Program-made: the position numbers and the translations under genes | In this document: positions 7,849 through 16,615 of the stretch, piece by piece | Layout of the letters: each line of letters opens with the position of its first letter | Numbering within the stretch: the stretch's first letter is position 1 | Notes under the pieces: generated by a model | What the model was told of the DNA's origin: nothing | The model's database searches: none | The model's input: the letters and a program-made list of their open reading frames with translations, nothing else | Source of the DNA: Makana argininalis_C | GTDB taxonomy: Bacteria; Pseudomonadota; Gammaproteobacteria; Enterobacterales; Enterobacteriaceae | Length of the DNA stretch: 64,000 nucleotides | Direction of reading: 5' to 3' | NCBI GenBank assembly: GCA_044442865.1 | Contig: JBISJU010000001.1 | Span: forward strand, 124,001 to 188,000

Positions 7849-9567
7849 ATGCGTACTTTATATTGTGGAGATGTAAATTTATCTAATGTCGGGCAAACAG
7901 TAAAATTATGTGGATGGGTTAATAAATTTCGTAATTTAGGATCCTTAATTTTTATAGATCTTCGTGATATAGAAGGTGTAATACAAATAACCTTTGATAA
8001 TAAAAAAATAAAAATTTTCAATTTAGCTGCAAATTTACGTAATGAATATTGTATACAAATAAAAGGTATTGTTAAAGAAAGACCTTTACAAAATATAAAT
8101 AATAAAATTATAAAAGGTAAAATAGAAGTATTAGCTACTGAATTAAATATTATTAATAAGTCTAAACCTTTCCCAATAGATTTTAATAAAAATAATAGTG
8201 AAGATCTAAGAATGAAATTTAGATATCTTGATCTTAGAAGTATTAATATGTCATATAGAATTAAAACTCGTTCAAAAATATCTCATTTAATACGTAATTT
8301 TATGAATTCAGAAAAATTTATTGATATTGAAACTCCCATGTTGACTAAATCTACACATGAAGGATCAAGAGATTATATTATTCCAAGTAGAATACATAAA
8401 AATAAATTCTATGCATTACCTCAATCTCCCCAGTTATTTAAACAAATATTAATGTTATCAGGATTTGATAAATATTATCAAATTGTTAAATGTTTTCGTG
8501 ATGAAGATTTAAGATCAGATAGACAACCAGAATTTACACAGTTAGATATCGAAGCTTCTTTTATTAAATCATCAAAATTGCATTTAATAATAGAAAAATT
8601 AATTAAAAATTTATGGAAAAATATCTATGGGATAAATATAGGTAATTTTAAAAAAATTACTTATAAAGATGCTATTGGTAAATTTGGTTCTGATAAACCA
8701 GATTTACGTAACCCTATGAGGTTAATGAATATAACATATTTATTTAAAAATAAACATATAAATTCTTTTTATAATTTTTATAAAAATAAAAATTTTATAG
8801 TATCAACATTAAAAGTTCCAGGGGGGTTTAATTTAAGTAGAAAAAAAATTGATTATTATAATAATTATATTAAATTATATGGGATAAATAATTTCATATG
8901 GATTAAATTAAAAAACAAAAATAATGGAAAAAATGATATAAAAGTTTCAATAAAAAATATTTTTGATTTTAATCTTATTAAAAAAATTATATATGCAACT
9001 AAATTAAAAAATGAAGATTTAATTTTAATTATTTCAGGTGATAAAATTAATGTTAATCATACTTTAGGTAGTTTACGTAATAAAATTGGAGTTGATTTAA
9101 ATATAACAAAGATGAATACTTGGAAACCAGTATGGATTATAGATTTTCCAATGTTTTATAAAAAAAAAGATAGTAAAATTAAATCTTTTCATCATCCATT
9201 TACATCCCCAAAAGATTTAAATTGTAAAAATCTTATAAATTTTCCTGAAAAATCAATATCAAATGCATTTGATATTGTAATTAATGGATATGAAATAGGA
9301 AGCGGGTCTGTTCGTATTAATGATATAAATATACAAAAAATTATTTTTAAAATTTTAGGTATTGATAAAAATGAACAAAAAAATAAATATGGATTTTTTC
9401 TTAATGCTTTAAAATATGGTGCACCACCTCATGTAGGTATTGCTTTAGGGTTAGATCGTTTAGTTATGCTTTTAACTGGAACAAATAATATACGTGATGT
9501 TATTGCTTTTCCAAAAACTACTAATGCAGTAGATCTTATGACCAATGCTCCTAATTTTTTAAAATAA
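7849..9567 (+). CDS. aspS: Aspartyl-tRNA synthetase
   Basis: Class IIb enzyme that charges tRNA-Asp. Its 572 residues are close to the 590 of E. coli. An OB-fold anticodon-binding domain comes first (about 1-105, GWVNKFRNLGSLIFIDLRD). The catalytic core carries FRYLDLR, ETPMLTKSTHEGSRDY (motif 1 region), ALPQSPQLFKQ, the motif 2 sequence CFRDEDLRSDRQPEFTQLD, and motif 3 GIALGLDRLVMLLTG near the end. Between them lies the bacterial-type GAD insertion (about 290-400), more diverged than the rest. SDKPDLR is intact. The gene stands alone, with about 110 bp on each side. The ATG follows GAGTATATTTAT, a weak ribosome site. Confidence 0.97.
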   Translation: MRTLYCGDVNLSNVGQTVKLCGWVNKFRNLGSLIFIDLRDIEGVIQITFDNKKIKIFNLAANLRNEYCIQIKGIVKERPLQNINNKIIKGKIEVLATELNIINKSKPFPIDFNKNNSEDLRMKFRYLDLRSINMSYRIKTRSKISHLIRNFMNSEKFIDIETPMLTKSTHEGSRDYIIPSRIHKNKFYALPQSPQLFKQILMLSGFDKYYQIVKCFRDEDLRSDRQPEFTQLDIEASFIKSSKLHLIIEKLIKNLWKNIYGINIGNFKKITYKDAIGKFGSDKPDLRNPMRLMNITYLFKNKHINSFYNFYKNKNFIVSTLKVPGGFNLSRKKIDYYNNYIKLYGINNFIWIKLKNKNNGKNDIKVSIKNIFDFNLIKKIIYATKLKNEDLILIISGDKINVNHTLGSLRNKIGVDLNITKMNTWKPVWIIDFPMFYKKKDSKIKSFHHPFTSPKDLNCKNLINFPEKSISNAFDIVINGYEIGSGSVRINDINIQKIIFKILGIDKNEQKNKYGFFLNALKYGAPPHVGIALGLDRLVMLLTGTNNIRDVIAFPKTTNAVDLMTNAPNFLK

Positions 9568-9672
9568 TTAATTAATTTAATAAAATTTAAATATGTTTAT
9601 TGTATTTTTAATAAAAAATTTTAAAAAATTAAATTAATTAAATAATACTTAATTTATTTATAAGTGAATTAT

Positions 9673-10149
9673 ATGTCAATAATATTAGGTATTGATCCAG
9701 GTTATAGAATCACAGGATATGGAATATTACGTGAATATAAAAACAAATTAATTTACATTAAAAGTGGTTGTATTTTAACAAAATTAAATAATATATATGA
9801 TAGATTAAAATTAATTTATTCAGAATTAACAAATATAATTAAAAAATTCAAACCTGAATGTTTATCAATTGAAAAAGTTTTTATTTATAAAAATACAAAT
9901 TCAATTATAAAACTAAGTCAAGCAAGAGGTGTAGCTATTATAGCCGCAATTAATTTAGATTTATTTGTTTTTGAATATACATCTAGTAAAGTTAAACAGG
10001 TTGTAACAGGAATTGGATCTTCAAATAAGAATGATGTTAAAAAATTTATTATTAATTTATTCAAATTACCTTCTAATATAAAATATGATGAATCAGATGC
10101 ATTAGCCATAGCTGTCACTCATTTTTATTCTAAAAAATATTTAATGTGA
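9673..10149 (+). CDS. ruvC: Holliday junction resolvase RuvC
   Basis: Homodimeric endonuclease that cuts Holliday junctions made during RecA-dependent repair. The four catalytic acids are visible: Asp in LGIDPGYRITGYG, Glu in LSIEKVF, and the pair in YDESDALAIAVTH. I chose ATG 9673 because MSIILGIDPG matches E. coli MAIILGIDPG. A GTG three codons upstream (9664) is the alternative. The protein is about 158 residues versus 173 in E. coli, missing only the basic tail. It ends in TGA, showing that UGA is a stop here. RuvA and RuvB, its usual neighbours, are not adjacent; the next gene is tRNA-fMet. If ruvAB are gone from the genome, RuvC would act without the branch-migration motor. Confidence 0.95.
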   Translation: MSIILGIDPGYRITGYGILREYKNKLIYIKSGCILTKLNNIYDRLKLIYSELTNIIKKFKPECLSIEKVFIYKNTNSIIKLSQARGVAIIAAINLDLFVFEYTSSKVKQVVTGIGSSNKNDVKKFIINLFKLPSNIKYDESDALAIAVTHFYSKKYLM

Positions 10150-10252
10150 AATAAAAAATCTAAAAATGTAAACATTATTTATGTAATATAAAATAATTTA
10201 TTTTTAATAATTATTTAAAATAATTATAAATTTATTTTAAAAATAAAAACAG

Positions 10253-10281
10253 TTGCATTTTATTTATAATTACAGTATATT
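10253..10281 (+). promoter_or_regulatory. Sigma-70-type promoter for tRNA-fMet
   Basis: TTGCAT (10253-10258), a 17-nt spacer and TATATT (10276-10281) lie 12 nt before the tRNA. The spacing is ideal and G/C bases are concentrated here, unlike random A/T spacer. Found by eye; no transcription data. Confidence 0.6.
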
Positions 10282-10293
10282 ATAAATATTAGA

Positions 10294-10367
<74 letters not shown>

Positions 10368-10411
10368 TAATAAATATATTATATATAATATATTATATAT
10401 AAAATAATAAA

Positions 10412-11350
10412 ATGATTTATAAAAAAATTAATTCACATCCAAAAACTATATTTATTATGGGTCCAACTGCATCAGGTAAAACTAATTTAGCTATCAATTT
10501 AAAAAAATATATACCATCTGAAATAATAAGTGTTGATTCAGCGTTAATTTATAAAGACATGAATATAGGAACTAATAAACCTGATTTTAAAACTTTATTT
10601 TATAACCCTCACTATTTAATTAATATTAAAGAACCATTTGAATCCTATTCATCTATAAATTTTTGTTTAGATGCAATTAATAAAATGGAAAAAATTACAA
10701 AATTAGGAAAAATACCTTTACTTGTTGGTGGTAGTATACTTTATTTTAAAATGTTAATAGAAGGATTTTTTAAATTACCAACGCTTGATAAAAAAATAAG
10801 ATATTTAATTAAAAAAAAAAAAAAAAAAATAGGCAATATTGGATTATATAACATTTTGTGTAAAATTGACAAAAATAAAGCAGATAATATTCATATTAAT
10901 GATATTAAAAGAATTTCAAGAGCTTTAGAAATAAATTTTATTAAACAAAAATTAAAATATTTAATTTATAAACAATATATTAAATTTAAATATAAAATAT
11001 ATATTTTTGCAATATTTCCCATAAATATTGAAATACTTTATAATAAAATTTATAAAAGATTTAATAAAATGTTAGATAATGGTTTTGAATATGAAGTAAA
11101 AAATCTTATGAATATAAAAAAAATCAGTAGAAAAATGATTTCTATGAAATGTATTGGATATAGACAGATGTTGGAATATCTTTTAGGAAAAATAAAATAC
11201 GAAAAAATGATAATAAAAGTAATAAGATCAAATCGTAATCTTGTAAAAAAACAAATAAATTGGATTAAAAAAATCAGTAATGTTAATTATATTAATGGAA
11301 TAAATATTAAAAATGATATTAAATATATTTTAAATATAATTTATAATTAA
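10412..11350 (+). CDS. miaA: tRNA dimethylallyltransferase
   Basis: Adds a dimethylallyl group to A37 of tRNAs that read codons starting with U. In this window tRNA-Trp(CCA) and tRNA-Ser(CGA) are likely substrates. The P-loop MGPTASGKTNLA (about 16-27) is intact. So are DSALIYKDMNIGT (about 41-53), VGGSILYFK and the C-terminal IGYRQMLEYLLG. Its 312 residues compare with 316 in E. coli. A run of 19 consecutive A (10811-10829) encodes six Lys after residue 130 and keeps frame exactly; such a run invites polymerase slippage. It is followed by rlmB, 89 nt away in the same direction. In E. coli, miaA instead precedes hfq. Confidence 0.95.
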   Translation: MIYKKINSHPKTIFIMGPTASGKTNLAINLKKYIPSEIISVDSALIYKDMNIGTNKPDFKTLFYNPHYLINIKEPFESYSSINFCLDAINKMEKITKLGKIPLLVGGSILYFKMLIEGFFKLPTLDKKIRYLIKKKKKKIGNIGLYNILCKIDKNKADNIHINDIKRISRALEINFIKQKLKYLIYKQYIKFKYKIYIFAIFPINIEILYNKIYKRFNKMLDNGFEYEVKNLMNIKKISRKMISMKCIGYRQMLEYLLGKIKYEKMIIKVIRSNRNLVKKQINWIKKISNVNYINGINIKNDIKYILNIIYN

Positions 11351-11439
11351 TTAATAATAAATATATATATTAAAATTTATTTTTAAATTTTTTAAAATAT
11401 TAATTTAAATAAATTAAATTTTATTAAACTGTTAAAATA

Positions 11440-12198
11440 ATGTTTGAAATTATATACGGAATAAATACTATAAATGAGGTTTTTAAAATAAATCCAAAGA
11501 TCTTAGTCTGTATATACTTGTTTAAAAAAAATAATAATATTCGTTTAAAAAAGTTAATAAAAAAATTATGTACAAAAGGTATTAAAATAAAATTAAATAA
11601 TAATAAATTTTTTTTAAATAAAGTTTATAAAAAATCACATCAAGGGATTATTGCTTTAATTAAAAATAAAAAAAAATACAATGAGCATGATTTATTTAAA
11701 ATTATTAAAAAAAAAAAAAATATTTTAATTTTAATTTTAGATTGTATAAAAGATCCACGTAATTTAGGTGCTTGTTTAAGATGCGCAGAAGCAGCAGGTG
11801 TTAATGTTGTTATTATTCCTAAAAATAGATCATCTCCGATTAATTCTACTGTTAAAAAAGTATCTAGTGGGTCAATTTATAATTTAAAAATCATTAAAGT
11901 TATTAATATATCAAGAACAATTGTTTTATTAAAAAAACTAAAAATTTTAGTAATAGGTTCTATTATTAATTCTAATAATAATATATTTAAAACAAAATTA
12001 TCTGGTTCATTAGCTTTAGTTGTAGGTTCAGAAGATAAAGGATTAAGAAATTTAACAAAAAAATATTGTGATATATTGATTAGTATTCCAATGTTAGGAT
12101 CTATTTCATCACTTAATGTTTCTGTTGCTACAGGAATTATTCTTTTTGAAATAATTAGACAACGTGTATTAACTCAAGATAAAATTAAATTAATTTAA
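11440..12198 (+). CDS. rlmB: 23S rRNA 2'-O-methyltransferase RlmB (SpoU/TrmH family)
   Basis: Methylates the 2'-hydroxyl of G2251 in the P-loop of 23S rRNA. The N-terminal L30-like RNA-binding domain covers about residues 1-75. The C-terminal SPOUT domain carries the three family motifs: LDCIKDPRNLGACLRCAEAA (motif 1, the tRNA/rRNA methylase signature), VVGSEDKGLR (motif 2) and IPMLGSISSLNVSVATGI (motif 3). Its 252 residues are close to the 243 of E. coli. A run of 14 A (11707-11720) lies inside the frame. The start ATG has no clear Shine-Dalgarno. gapA follows after 44 bp, so the two may share a transcript, although an 18-bp A/T palindrome sits at the junction. Confidence 0.94.
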   Translation: MFEIIYGINTINEVFKINPKILVCIYLFKKNNNIRLKKLIKKLCTKGIKIKLNNNKFFLNKVYKKSHQGIIALIKNKKKYNEHDLFKIIKKKKNILILILDCIKDPRNLGACLRCAEAAGVNVVIIPKNRSSPINSTVKKVSSGSIYNLKIIKVINISRTIVLLKKLKILVIGSIINSNNNIFKTKLSGSLALVVGSEDKGLRNLTKKYCDILISIPMLGSISSLNVSVATGIILFEIIRQRVLTQDKIKLI

Positions 12199-12242
12199 TT
12201 TAATTTAAATTAAATATTTATTTTTTTAAAATATGGTAAAAA

Positions 12243-13247
12243 ATGTCAATTAAAATAGGAATAAATGGTTTTGGACGAATAGGTCGTGTGATATTTAGAG
12301 CCGCTCAGGCATTTAAACAAATAGAAATAGTTGGTATAAATGATATAATACCAATTGATCATATAGCATATATGTTAAAATATGATTCTGTACATGGAAT
12401 TTTTAAACAAAATATAAAAATAAAAAATGATAACTTAATTATTGATAATAATAAACAAATAAAATGTTTTCATGAAACAAACCCTAAAAATATAAATTGG
12501 AAAAAAGTTGATGTAGATGTTGTAATTGAATCTACCGGGTTTTTTTTAAATAAAGAATATGCTAATTATCATATAATATCAGGTGCTAAAAAAGTTGTAA
12601 TTACTGGTCCATCAGTAGATGATACACCAATGTTTGTTATGGGTGTAAATCATGAAACATATAAAAATCAAAAAATAATATCTAATGCATCATGCACTAC
12701 TAATTGTGTAGCTCCTATAGCAAAAGTAATACACGATAATTTTGGTATAGTTGAGGCTTTCATGACAACAATACATTCTATTACATCAACACAAAAAACA
12801 GTTGATAGTTCATCAATTAAAGATTGGAGAGGTGGAAGAAGTGCGTCGAATAATATTATTCCTTCTTCTACAGGAGCTGCAAAAGCAGTTGGTAAAATAA
12901 TTCCTGATCTTGATGGTAAAATAACAGGTATATCATTTCGTGTACCTACAATTAATGTTTCTGTTGTTGATTTAACTGTCAGATTAAGAAATTCAACTAC
13001 ATATAAAGAAATTTGTAATGTAATTAAACGTTATTCTAAAAAAGATTTAAAAGGTATATTAGGTTACACAGAGGAAGAAATAGTTTCCAGTGATTTAAAT
13101 GGAAATAGACTAATTTCAATATTTGATTCAAAAGCCAGTTTAATGTTAAATAATAATTTTGTCAAATTAGTTTCTTGGTACGATAATGAAACAGGATATT
13201 CAAATAAAGTATTAGAATTAATTTTATATATATCTAATTATAAATAA
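12243..13247 (+). CDS. gapA: Glyceraldehyde-3-phosphate dehydrogenase A
   Basis: NAD-dependent step of glycolysis that makes 1,3-bisphosphoglycerate. Its 334 residues compare with 331 in E. coli. The Rossmann start INGFGRIGR (about 6-14) is intact. So are the nucleophile Cys in SNASCTTNC (about 149-157), its partner His in TTIHSITSTQ, the substrate site RGGRSASNNIIPSSTGAAKA, and WYDNETGYS near the C terminus. Composition is slightly less AT-rich than its neighbours, as expected for a highly expressed enzyme. The start lacks a strong Shine-Dalgarno (TGGTAAAAA). A hairpin at 13279-13327 follows. It complements pgk and fbaA nearby; I saw no second gap paralogue. Confidence 0.97.
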   Translation: MSIKIGINGFGRIGRVIFRAAQAFKQIEIVGINDIIPIDHIAYMLKYDSVHGIFKQNIKIKNDNLIIDNNKQIKCFHETNPKNINWKKVDVDVVIESTGFFLNKEYANYHIISGAKKVVITGPSVDDTPMFVMGVNHETYKNQKIISNASCTTNCVAPIAKVIHDNFGIVEAFMTTIHSITSTQKTVDSSSIKDWRGGRSASNNIIPSSTGAAKAVGKIIPDLDGKITGISFRVPTINVSVVDLTVRLRNSTTYKEICNVIKRYSKKDLKGILGYTEEEIVSSDLNGNRLISIFDSKASLMLNNNFVKLVSWYDNETGYSNKVLELILYISNYK

Positions 13248-13278
13248 AAATAAATTTACAAAAAAAAAGTATTTTTAA

Positions 13279-13327
13279 AAATATCAGTCAAGATTAAAAA
13301 AATTATTTTTAATACTGACTGATATTT
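13279..13327. terminator. Hairpin behind gapA
   Basis: AAATATCAGTCA (13279-13290) pairs with TGACTGATATTT (13316-13327) over 12 bp. An inner 7-bp A/T stem (13294-13300 with 13306-13312) continues it after a short mismatch. G/C pairs in both arms make chance unlikely. It lies between gapA and the convergent tRNA-Lys/tRNA-Val genes, so it can end transcripts from gapA. A clean T-run after it is missing. Confidence 0.55.
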
Positions 13328-13506
13328 AAATGTTATTTAATATTAAAATTATTTATTATAAATATAATTATTTTTACAATTAAAAAAATAAATTTAATAC
13401 ACATAAAATTCATTTTAACCTTTATTATACAATAATTAATTAATTTATTTAAATTATTAATTTAATAAAATTAATTTTTATTAATTTTTTAAAATATATA
13501 TAAATT

Positions 13507-13579
13507 TGGGTCGTACAGGATTCGAACCTGTGACCAATTGATTAAAAGTCAACTGCTCTACCGACTGAGCTAACGACCC
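13507..13579 (-). tRNA. lysT: tRNA-Lys (anticodon TTT)
   Basis: A 73-nt cloverleaf almost identical to E. coli tRNA-Lys. The acceptor is GGGTCGT/ACGACCC, with loop sequence CTTTTAA around anticodon TTT. The T arm is ACAGG TTCGAAT CCTGT and the discriminator is A73. CCA is not encoded. It is transcribed after tRNA-Val, 8 nt downstream of it. The U34 of this tRNA is a substrate for MnmA (encoded at 51942-53063). Confidence 0.97.
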
Positions 13580-13587
13580 CATTTAAT

Positions 13588-13660
13588 TAGGTGATGATGG
13601 ATTTGAACCATCGACCCCCTCCTTGTAAGGGAGGTGCTCTTCCATCTGAGCTAATCACCT
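13588..13660 (-). tRNA. valT: tRNA-Val (anticodon TAC)
   Basis: A 73-nt cloverleaf closely matching E. coli tRNA-Val(UAC), with acceptor AGGTGAT/ATCACCT, anticodon arm CTCCC TTACAAG GAGGG, T arm GATGG TTCAAAT CCATC and discriminator A73. CCA is not encoded. It is the first gene of a two-tRNA transcript with tRNA-Lys, the same order as in E. coli valT-lysW. Confidence 0.97.
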
Positions 13661-13671
13661 ATATCTTATAT

Positions 13672-13699
13672 TTTATAAGAAATGTACTTAAATAGTCAA
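13672..13699 (-). promoter_or_regulatory. Sigma-70-type promoter for the tRNA-Val/tRNA-Lys pair
   Basis: On the minus strand, TTGACT (13699-13694), a 16-nt spacer and TATAAA (13677-13672) end 11 nt before tRNA-Val. Both boxes are close to consensus and G/C bases are concentrated in the spacer. Confidence 0.65.
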
Positions 13700-13864
13700 C
13701 AGTTTTGTAAAAAAAAATTTAAAAAAAATTAATATTAAATTTATTTAAATAACTATAATTTAATTTAATTTTATGATAAAATCTAATTTTATTTAAAATT
13801 ATTTCATTACTTAAAATAATTAATTAAGTAAATAATTAAATTTAATATTAAATTTTTTATAAAT

Positions 13865-15283
13865 ATGATAATTAAAACTCGTTTTGCACCTAGTCCTACT
13901 GGATCCTTACATATAGGTAGTATTCGTACTGCTTTATTTTCATGGTTATTTGCTAGAAGCAAAGGAGGAAAATTTGTTTTAAGAATTGAAAATACAGATT
14001 GCAAACGTGTTAAACAAAATAGTATAAAATCAATAATTGATAGTATGAAATGGTTAAAAATAGATTGGGACGAAGGTCCTTATTTTCAAACATTAAGAAT
14101 AAAACGTTATCAGTCAATTATTAATAAAATGATATTACATGGAAAAGCATATAAATGTTATTGTTCAACGGAAAGATTAGAAAATTTAAGAAAAAAACAA
14201 ATTTTTTTAGGAAAAAAACCTAAATATGATGGTTTTTGTAAAAAAATTAAGAATCATTTAAAAAATAAAAATTATGTTGTTAGATTTAATAATCCTAAAA
14301 AAGGATCAGTAATTTTTAAAGATATAATTAGAGGAAATATAGAATTTAAAAATAGAGAATTAGATGATCTAGTTTTACAACGTGCGAATGGCTCATTTAC
14401 ATATAATTTTTGTGTTGTAATAGACGATTTAGATATGAATATAAGTCATATTATAAGAGGTGAAGATCATATTAATAATACCCCTAGACAAATTAATATT
14501 TTAAAATCCATAAATGCACAAATACCATTTTATGCTCATTTGTCAATTATATTAAATAATAACGGTAAAAAACTTTCTAAAAGAGATAACGCGTTAAATA
14601 TTTTGAAATTCAAAGATGAAGGATTTTTACCAGAAGCTATGTTAAATAACATAGTAAGACAGGGTTGGTCACATAAAAATAAAGAAATTTTTAATTTAAG
14701 TGAAATGAAAAAATTATTTAATTTGAATGTTATTAGCAAATCACCAAGTTATTTTAATATAAAAAAATTAATTTGGTTAAATCATTATTATATTAAAAAT
14801 TTACCTAATAAAAAAATTGTAAATAATTTATTATATAATCTTAAAAAAGAAAATATAAATATAATTTCAGGTCCAAAATTATCTAATATTGTAAATATTT
14901 TAAAAAAAAATTGTAAAACATTAAAAGATATGGTTGATAAATGTCGTTATTTTTATGAGGATTTTAAATATTTTAATAAAAAAGATTCTATTAAATACTT
15001 AAATATATTTAATTTAAACATTTTAAATAAAATTTTAAATAAAATTGATAAAATAAAATATTGGAATAAAATTGATATCAAAAATGCTATTTATGAAACA
15101 TCTGATGATCTCGGAATTAAATTTAATAAAATCAGTATGCCTCTTCGTGTAGCAATTACTGGTAGTAAATGTTCACCTTCAATTGATATTACATTATTTG
15201 AAATAGGTAAGATAAAATCTATAAATAGAATAAAATTCGCTATTAATTTTATTTTAAATAATAAACATTTACATAAGTTTTAA
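13865..15283 (+). CDS. gltX: Glutamyl-tRNA synthetase
   Basis: Class Ib enzyme that charges tRNA-Glu. Its 472 residues match E. coli (471). The HIGH box is in FAPSPTGSLHIGSIRTALF (about 6-24) and KMSKS appears as KKLSKRDNA (about 237-245). The zinc-region cysteines CYC (about 97-99) and the later Cys in YDGFC remain, though the fourth ligand position is unclear. IIRGEDHINNTPRQI is typical of the catalytic fold. The C-terminal anticodon-binding part is shorter in conserved blocks and rich in Lys and Asn. The ATG follows no clear Shine-Dalgarno. The tRNA-Val/tRNA-Lys unit is divergent upstream, which also matches the E. coli region of gltX and valU-lysV. Confidence 0.96.
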   Translation: MIIKTRFAPSPTGSLHIGSIRTALFSWLFARSKGGKFVLRIENTDCKRVKQNSIKSIIDSMKWLKIDWDEGPYFQTLRIKRYQSIINKMILHGKAYKCYCSTERLENLRKKQIFLGKKPKYDGFCKKIKNHLKNKNYVVRFNNPKKGSVIFKDIIRGNIEFKNRELDDLVLQRANGSFTYNFCVVIDDLDMNISHIIRGEDHINNTPRQINILKSINAQIPFYAHLSIILNNNGKKLSKRDNALNILKFKDEGFLPEAMLNNIVRQGWSHKNKEIFNLSEMKKLFNLNVISKSPSYFNIKKLIWLNHYYIKNLPNKKIVNNLLYNLKKENINIISGPKLSNIVNILKKNCKTLKDMVDKCRYFYEDFKYFNKKDSIKYLNIFNLNILNKILNKIDKIKYWNKIDIKNAIYETSDDLGIKFNKISMPLRVAITGSKCSPSIDITLFEIGKIKSINRIKFAINFILNNKHLHKF

Positions 15284-15356
15284 AAAAAAAATAAAAATAT
15301 AATACTTTTAAAAAATAAAAATATAAATTTAATAAAAGGAATAATTTATTATTAAA

Positions 15357-16514
15357 ATGATATTAATATCAGATGTTAATATAACAGGAAAAAAAATTTT
15401 AATACGTTCTGATATGAACACGCCTATTAAAAATGGTAAAATAATTTCATATACTCGTATTATTAAATCTTTAAAAACAATTCAGTATGCCATTAAAAAA
15501 AAAGCAATAGTTATTATAGCTTCACATCTAGGAAGACCAAAAGAAGGAATATATAATAATAAATTATCTATGAAACCAATAGTTAATTTTTTAAAAAAAC
15601 ATATTTCTTTACCTATTCGTTTAGTAAAAAATTATATTGATGGATTAGATATTTTACCAAATTTTTTAACAGTTTTAGAAAATGTAAGATTTAATAAAGG
15701 TGAAAAAACAAATAATAAACAACTTGCTAAAAAATATTCAAAACTTTGTGATGTATTTGTAATGGATGCTTTTGGCACTGCACATAGATCAGAGGCTTCA
15801 ACTGTAGGAGTAGGGAATTATTCAAAAATATCTTGTTGTGGTTTTTTATTTAAAAATGAAATTCAAAATCTTAGTAAAATTACTAAAAATCCTTTACGTC
15901 CAATGATATCAATAATTGGAGGTTCAAAAATATCTACAAAATTAAATGTATTAAAATATTTATCAAAAATTTCAGATAAAATAATAATTGGTGGTGGTTT
16001 AGCAAACACTTTTTTAGCAGCAAAAGGGTTAAATATTGGTAAATCAATATATGAACCTGATTTAATATGTTCAGCAAAAAATATTTTATTAAAAAATAAA
16101 AATATATTATTACCTATTGATGTTAAAGTAATTAATACATGTTCTAAATTATCTAATCCATTAATTAAGTCGATTTATGATGTTAAAAATGATGAAAAAA
16201 TATTAGATATAGGTAATATATCAATTAATCAAATTAATAAAAATTTAAAAAAATCTAAAACTATATTATGGAACGGGCCTTTAGGAGTTTTTGAATTACC
16301 TGAATTTCAGAAAGGTACAGAAGCAATAGCTAATTTTATATTAAAAAATAATGTATTTTCTGTAGCAGGAGGAGGAGATACAATTTCTGCAATTGAATTT
16401 TTCGGAATTTATGATAAATTATCATATATATCTACAGGCGGGGGGTCTTTTTTAAATTTTATAGAAGGTAAAAAATTACCAGTTATTTCAATGTTAGAAA
16501 AATATCCAAAATAA
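15357..16514 (+). CDS. pgk: Phosphoglycerate kinase
   Basis: Transfers phosphate from 1,3-bisphosphoglycerate to ADP in glycolysis. Its 385 residues compare with 387 in E. coli. Substrate-binding motifs of the N-domain are visible: RSDMNTP (about 18-24), ASHLGRPKEG (about 56-65), LENVRFNKGEK and DAFGTAHR. Nucleotide-binding motifs of the C-domain are GGSKISTKL, GGGLANTF, WNGPLGVFE and the final AGGGDTISA and STGGGSFL. It is followed by fbaA in the same direction (101 bp), the E. coli epd-pgk-fbaA order without epd. A GGAATAA ribosome site lies about 15 nt before the ATG. Confidence 0.97.
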   Translation: MILISDVNITGKKILIRSDMNTPIKNGKIISYTRIIKSLKTIQYAIKKKAIVIIASHLGRPKEGIYNNKLSMKPIVNFLKKHISLPIRLVKNYIDGLDILPNFLTVLENVRFNKGEKTNNKQLAKKYSKLCDVFVMDAFGTAHRSEASTVGVGNYSKISCCGFLFKNEIQNLSKITKNPLRPMISIIGGSKISTKLNVLKYLSKISDKIIIGGGLANTFLAAKGLNIGKSIYEPDLICSAKNILLKNKNILLPIDVKVINTCSKLSNPLIKSIYDVKNDEKILDIGNISINQINKNLKKSKTILWNGPLGVFELPEFQKGTEAIANFILKNNVFSVAGGGDTISAIEFFGIYDKLSYISTGGGSFLNFIEGKKLPVISMLEKYPK

Positions 16515-16615
16515 TTTTTATAAAAATACTTTATTTAAAAAAATTAATTTTATTAATTAAATTTAAATATTATTAAAATTAATTTAATTATTTTATAAAA
16601 AAGGAATAAATTTAA

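Noticed and set aside
10373..10394. 22-bp A/T palindrome after tRNA-fMet as a regulatory site
   Set aside because: It is a low-complexity TA-type repeat with no G/C and may be chance; at most a weak transcript end.
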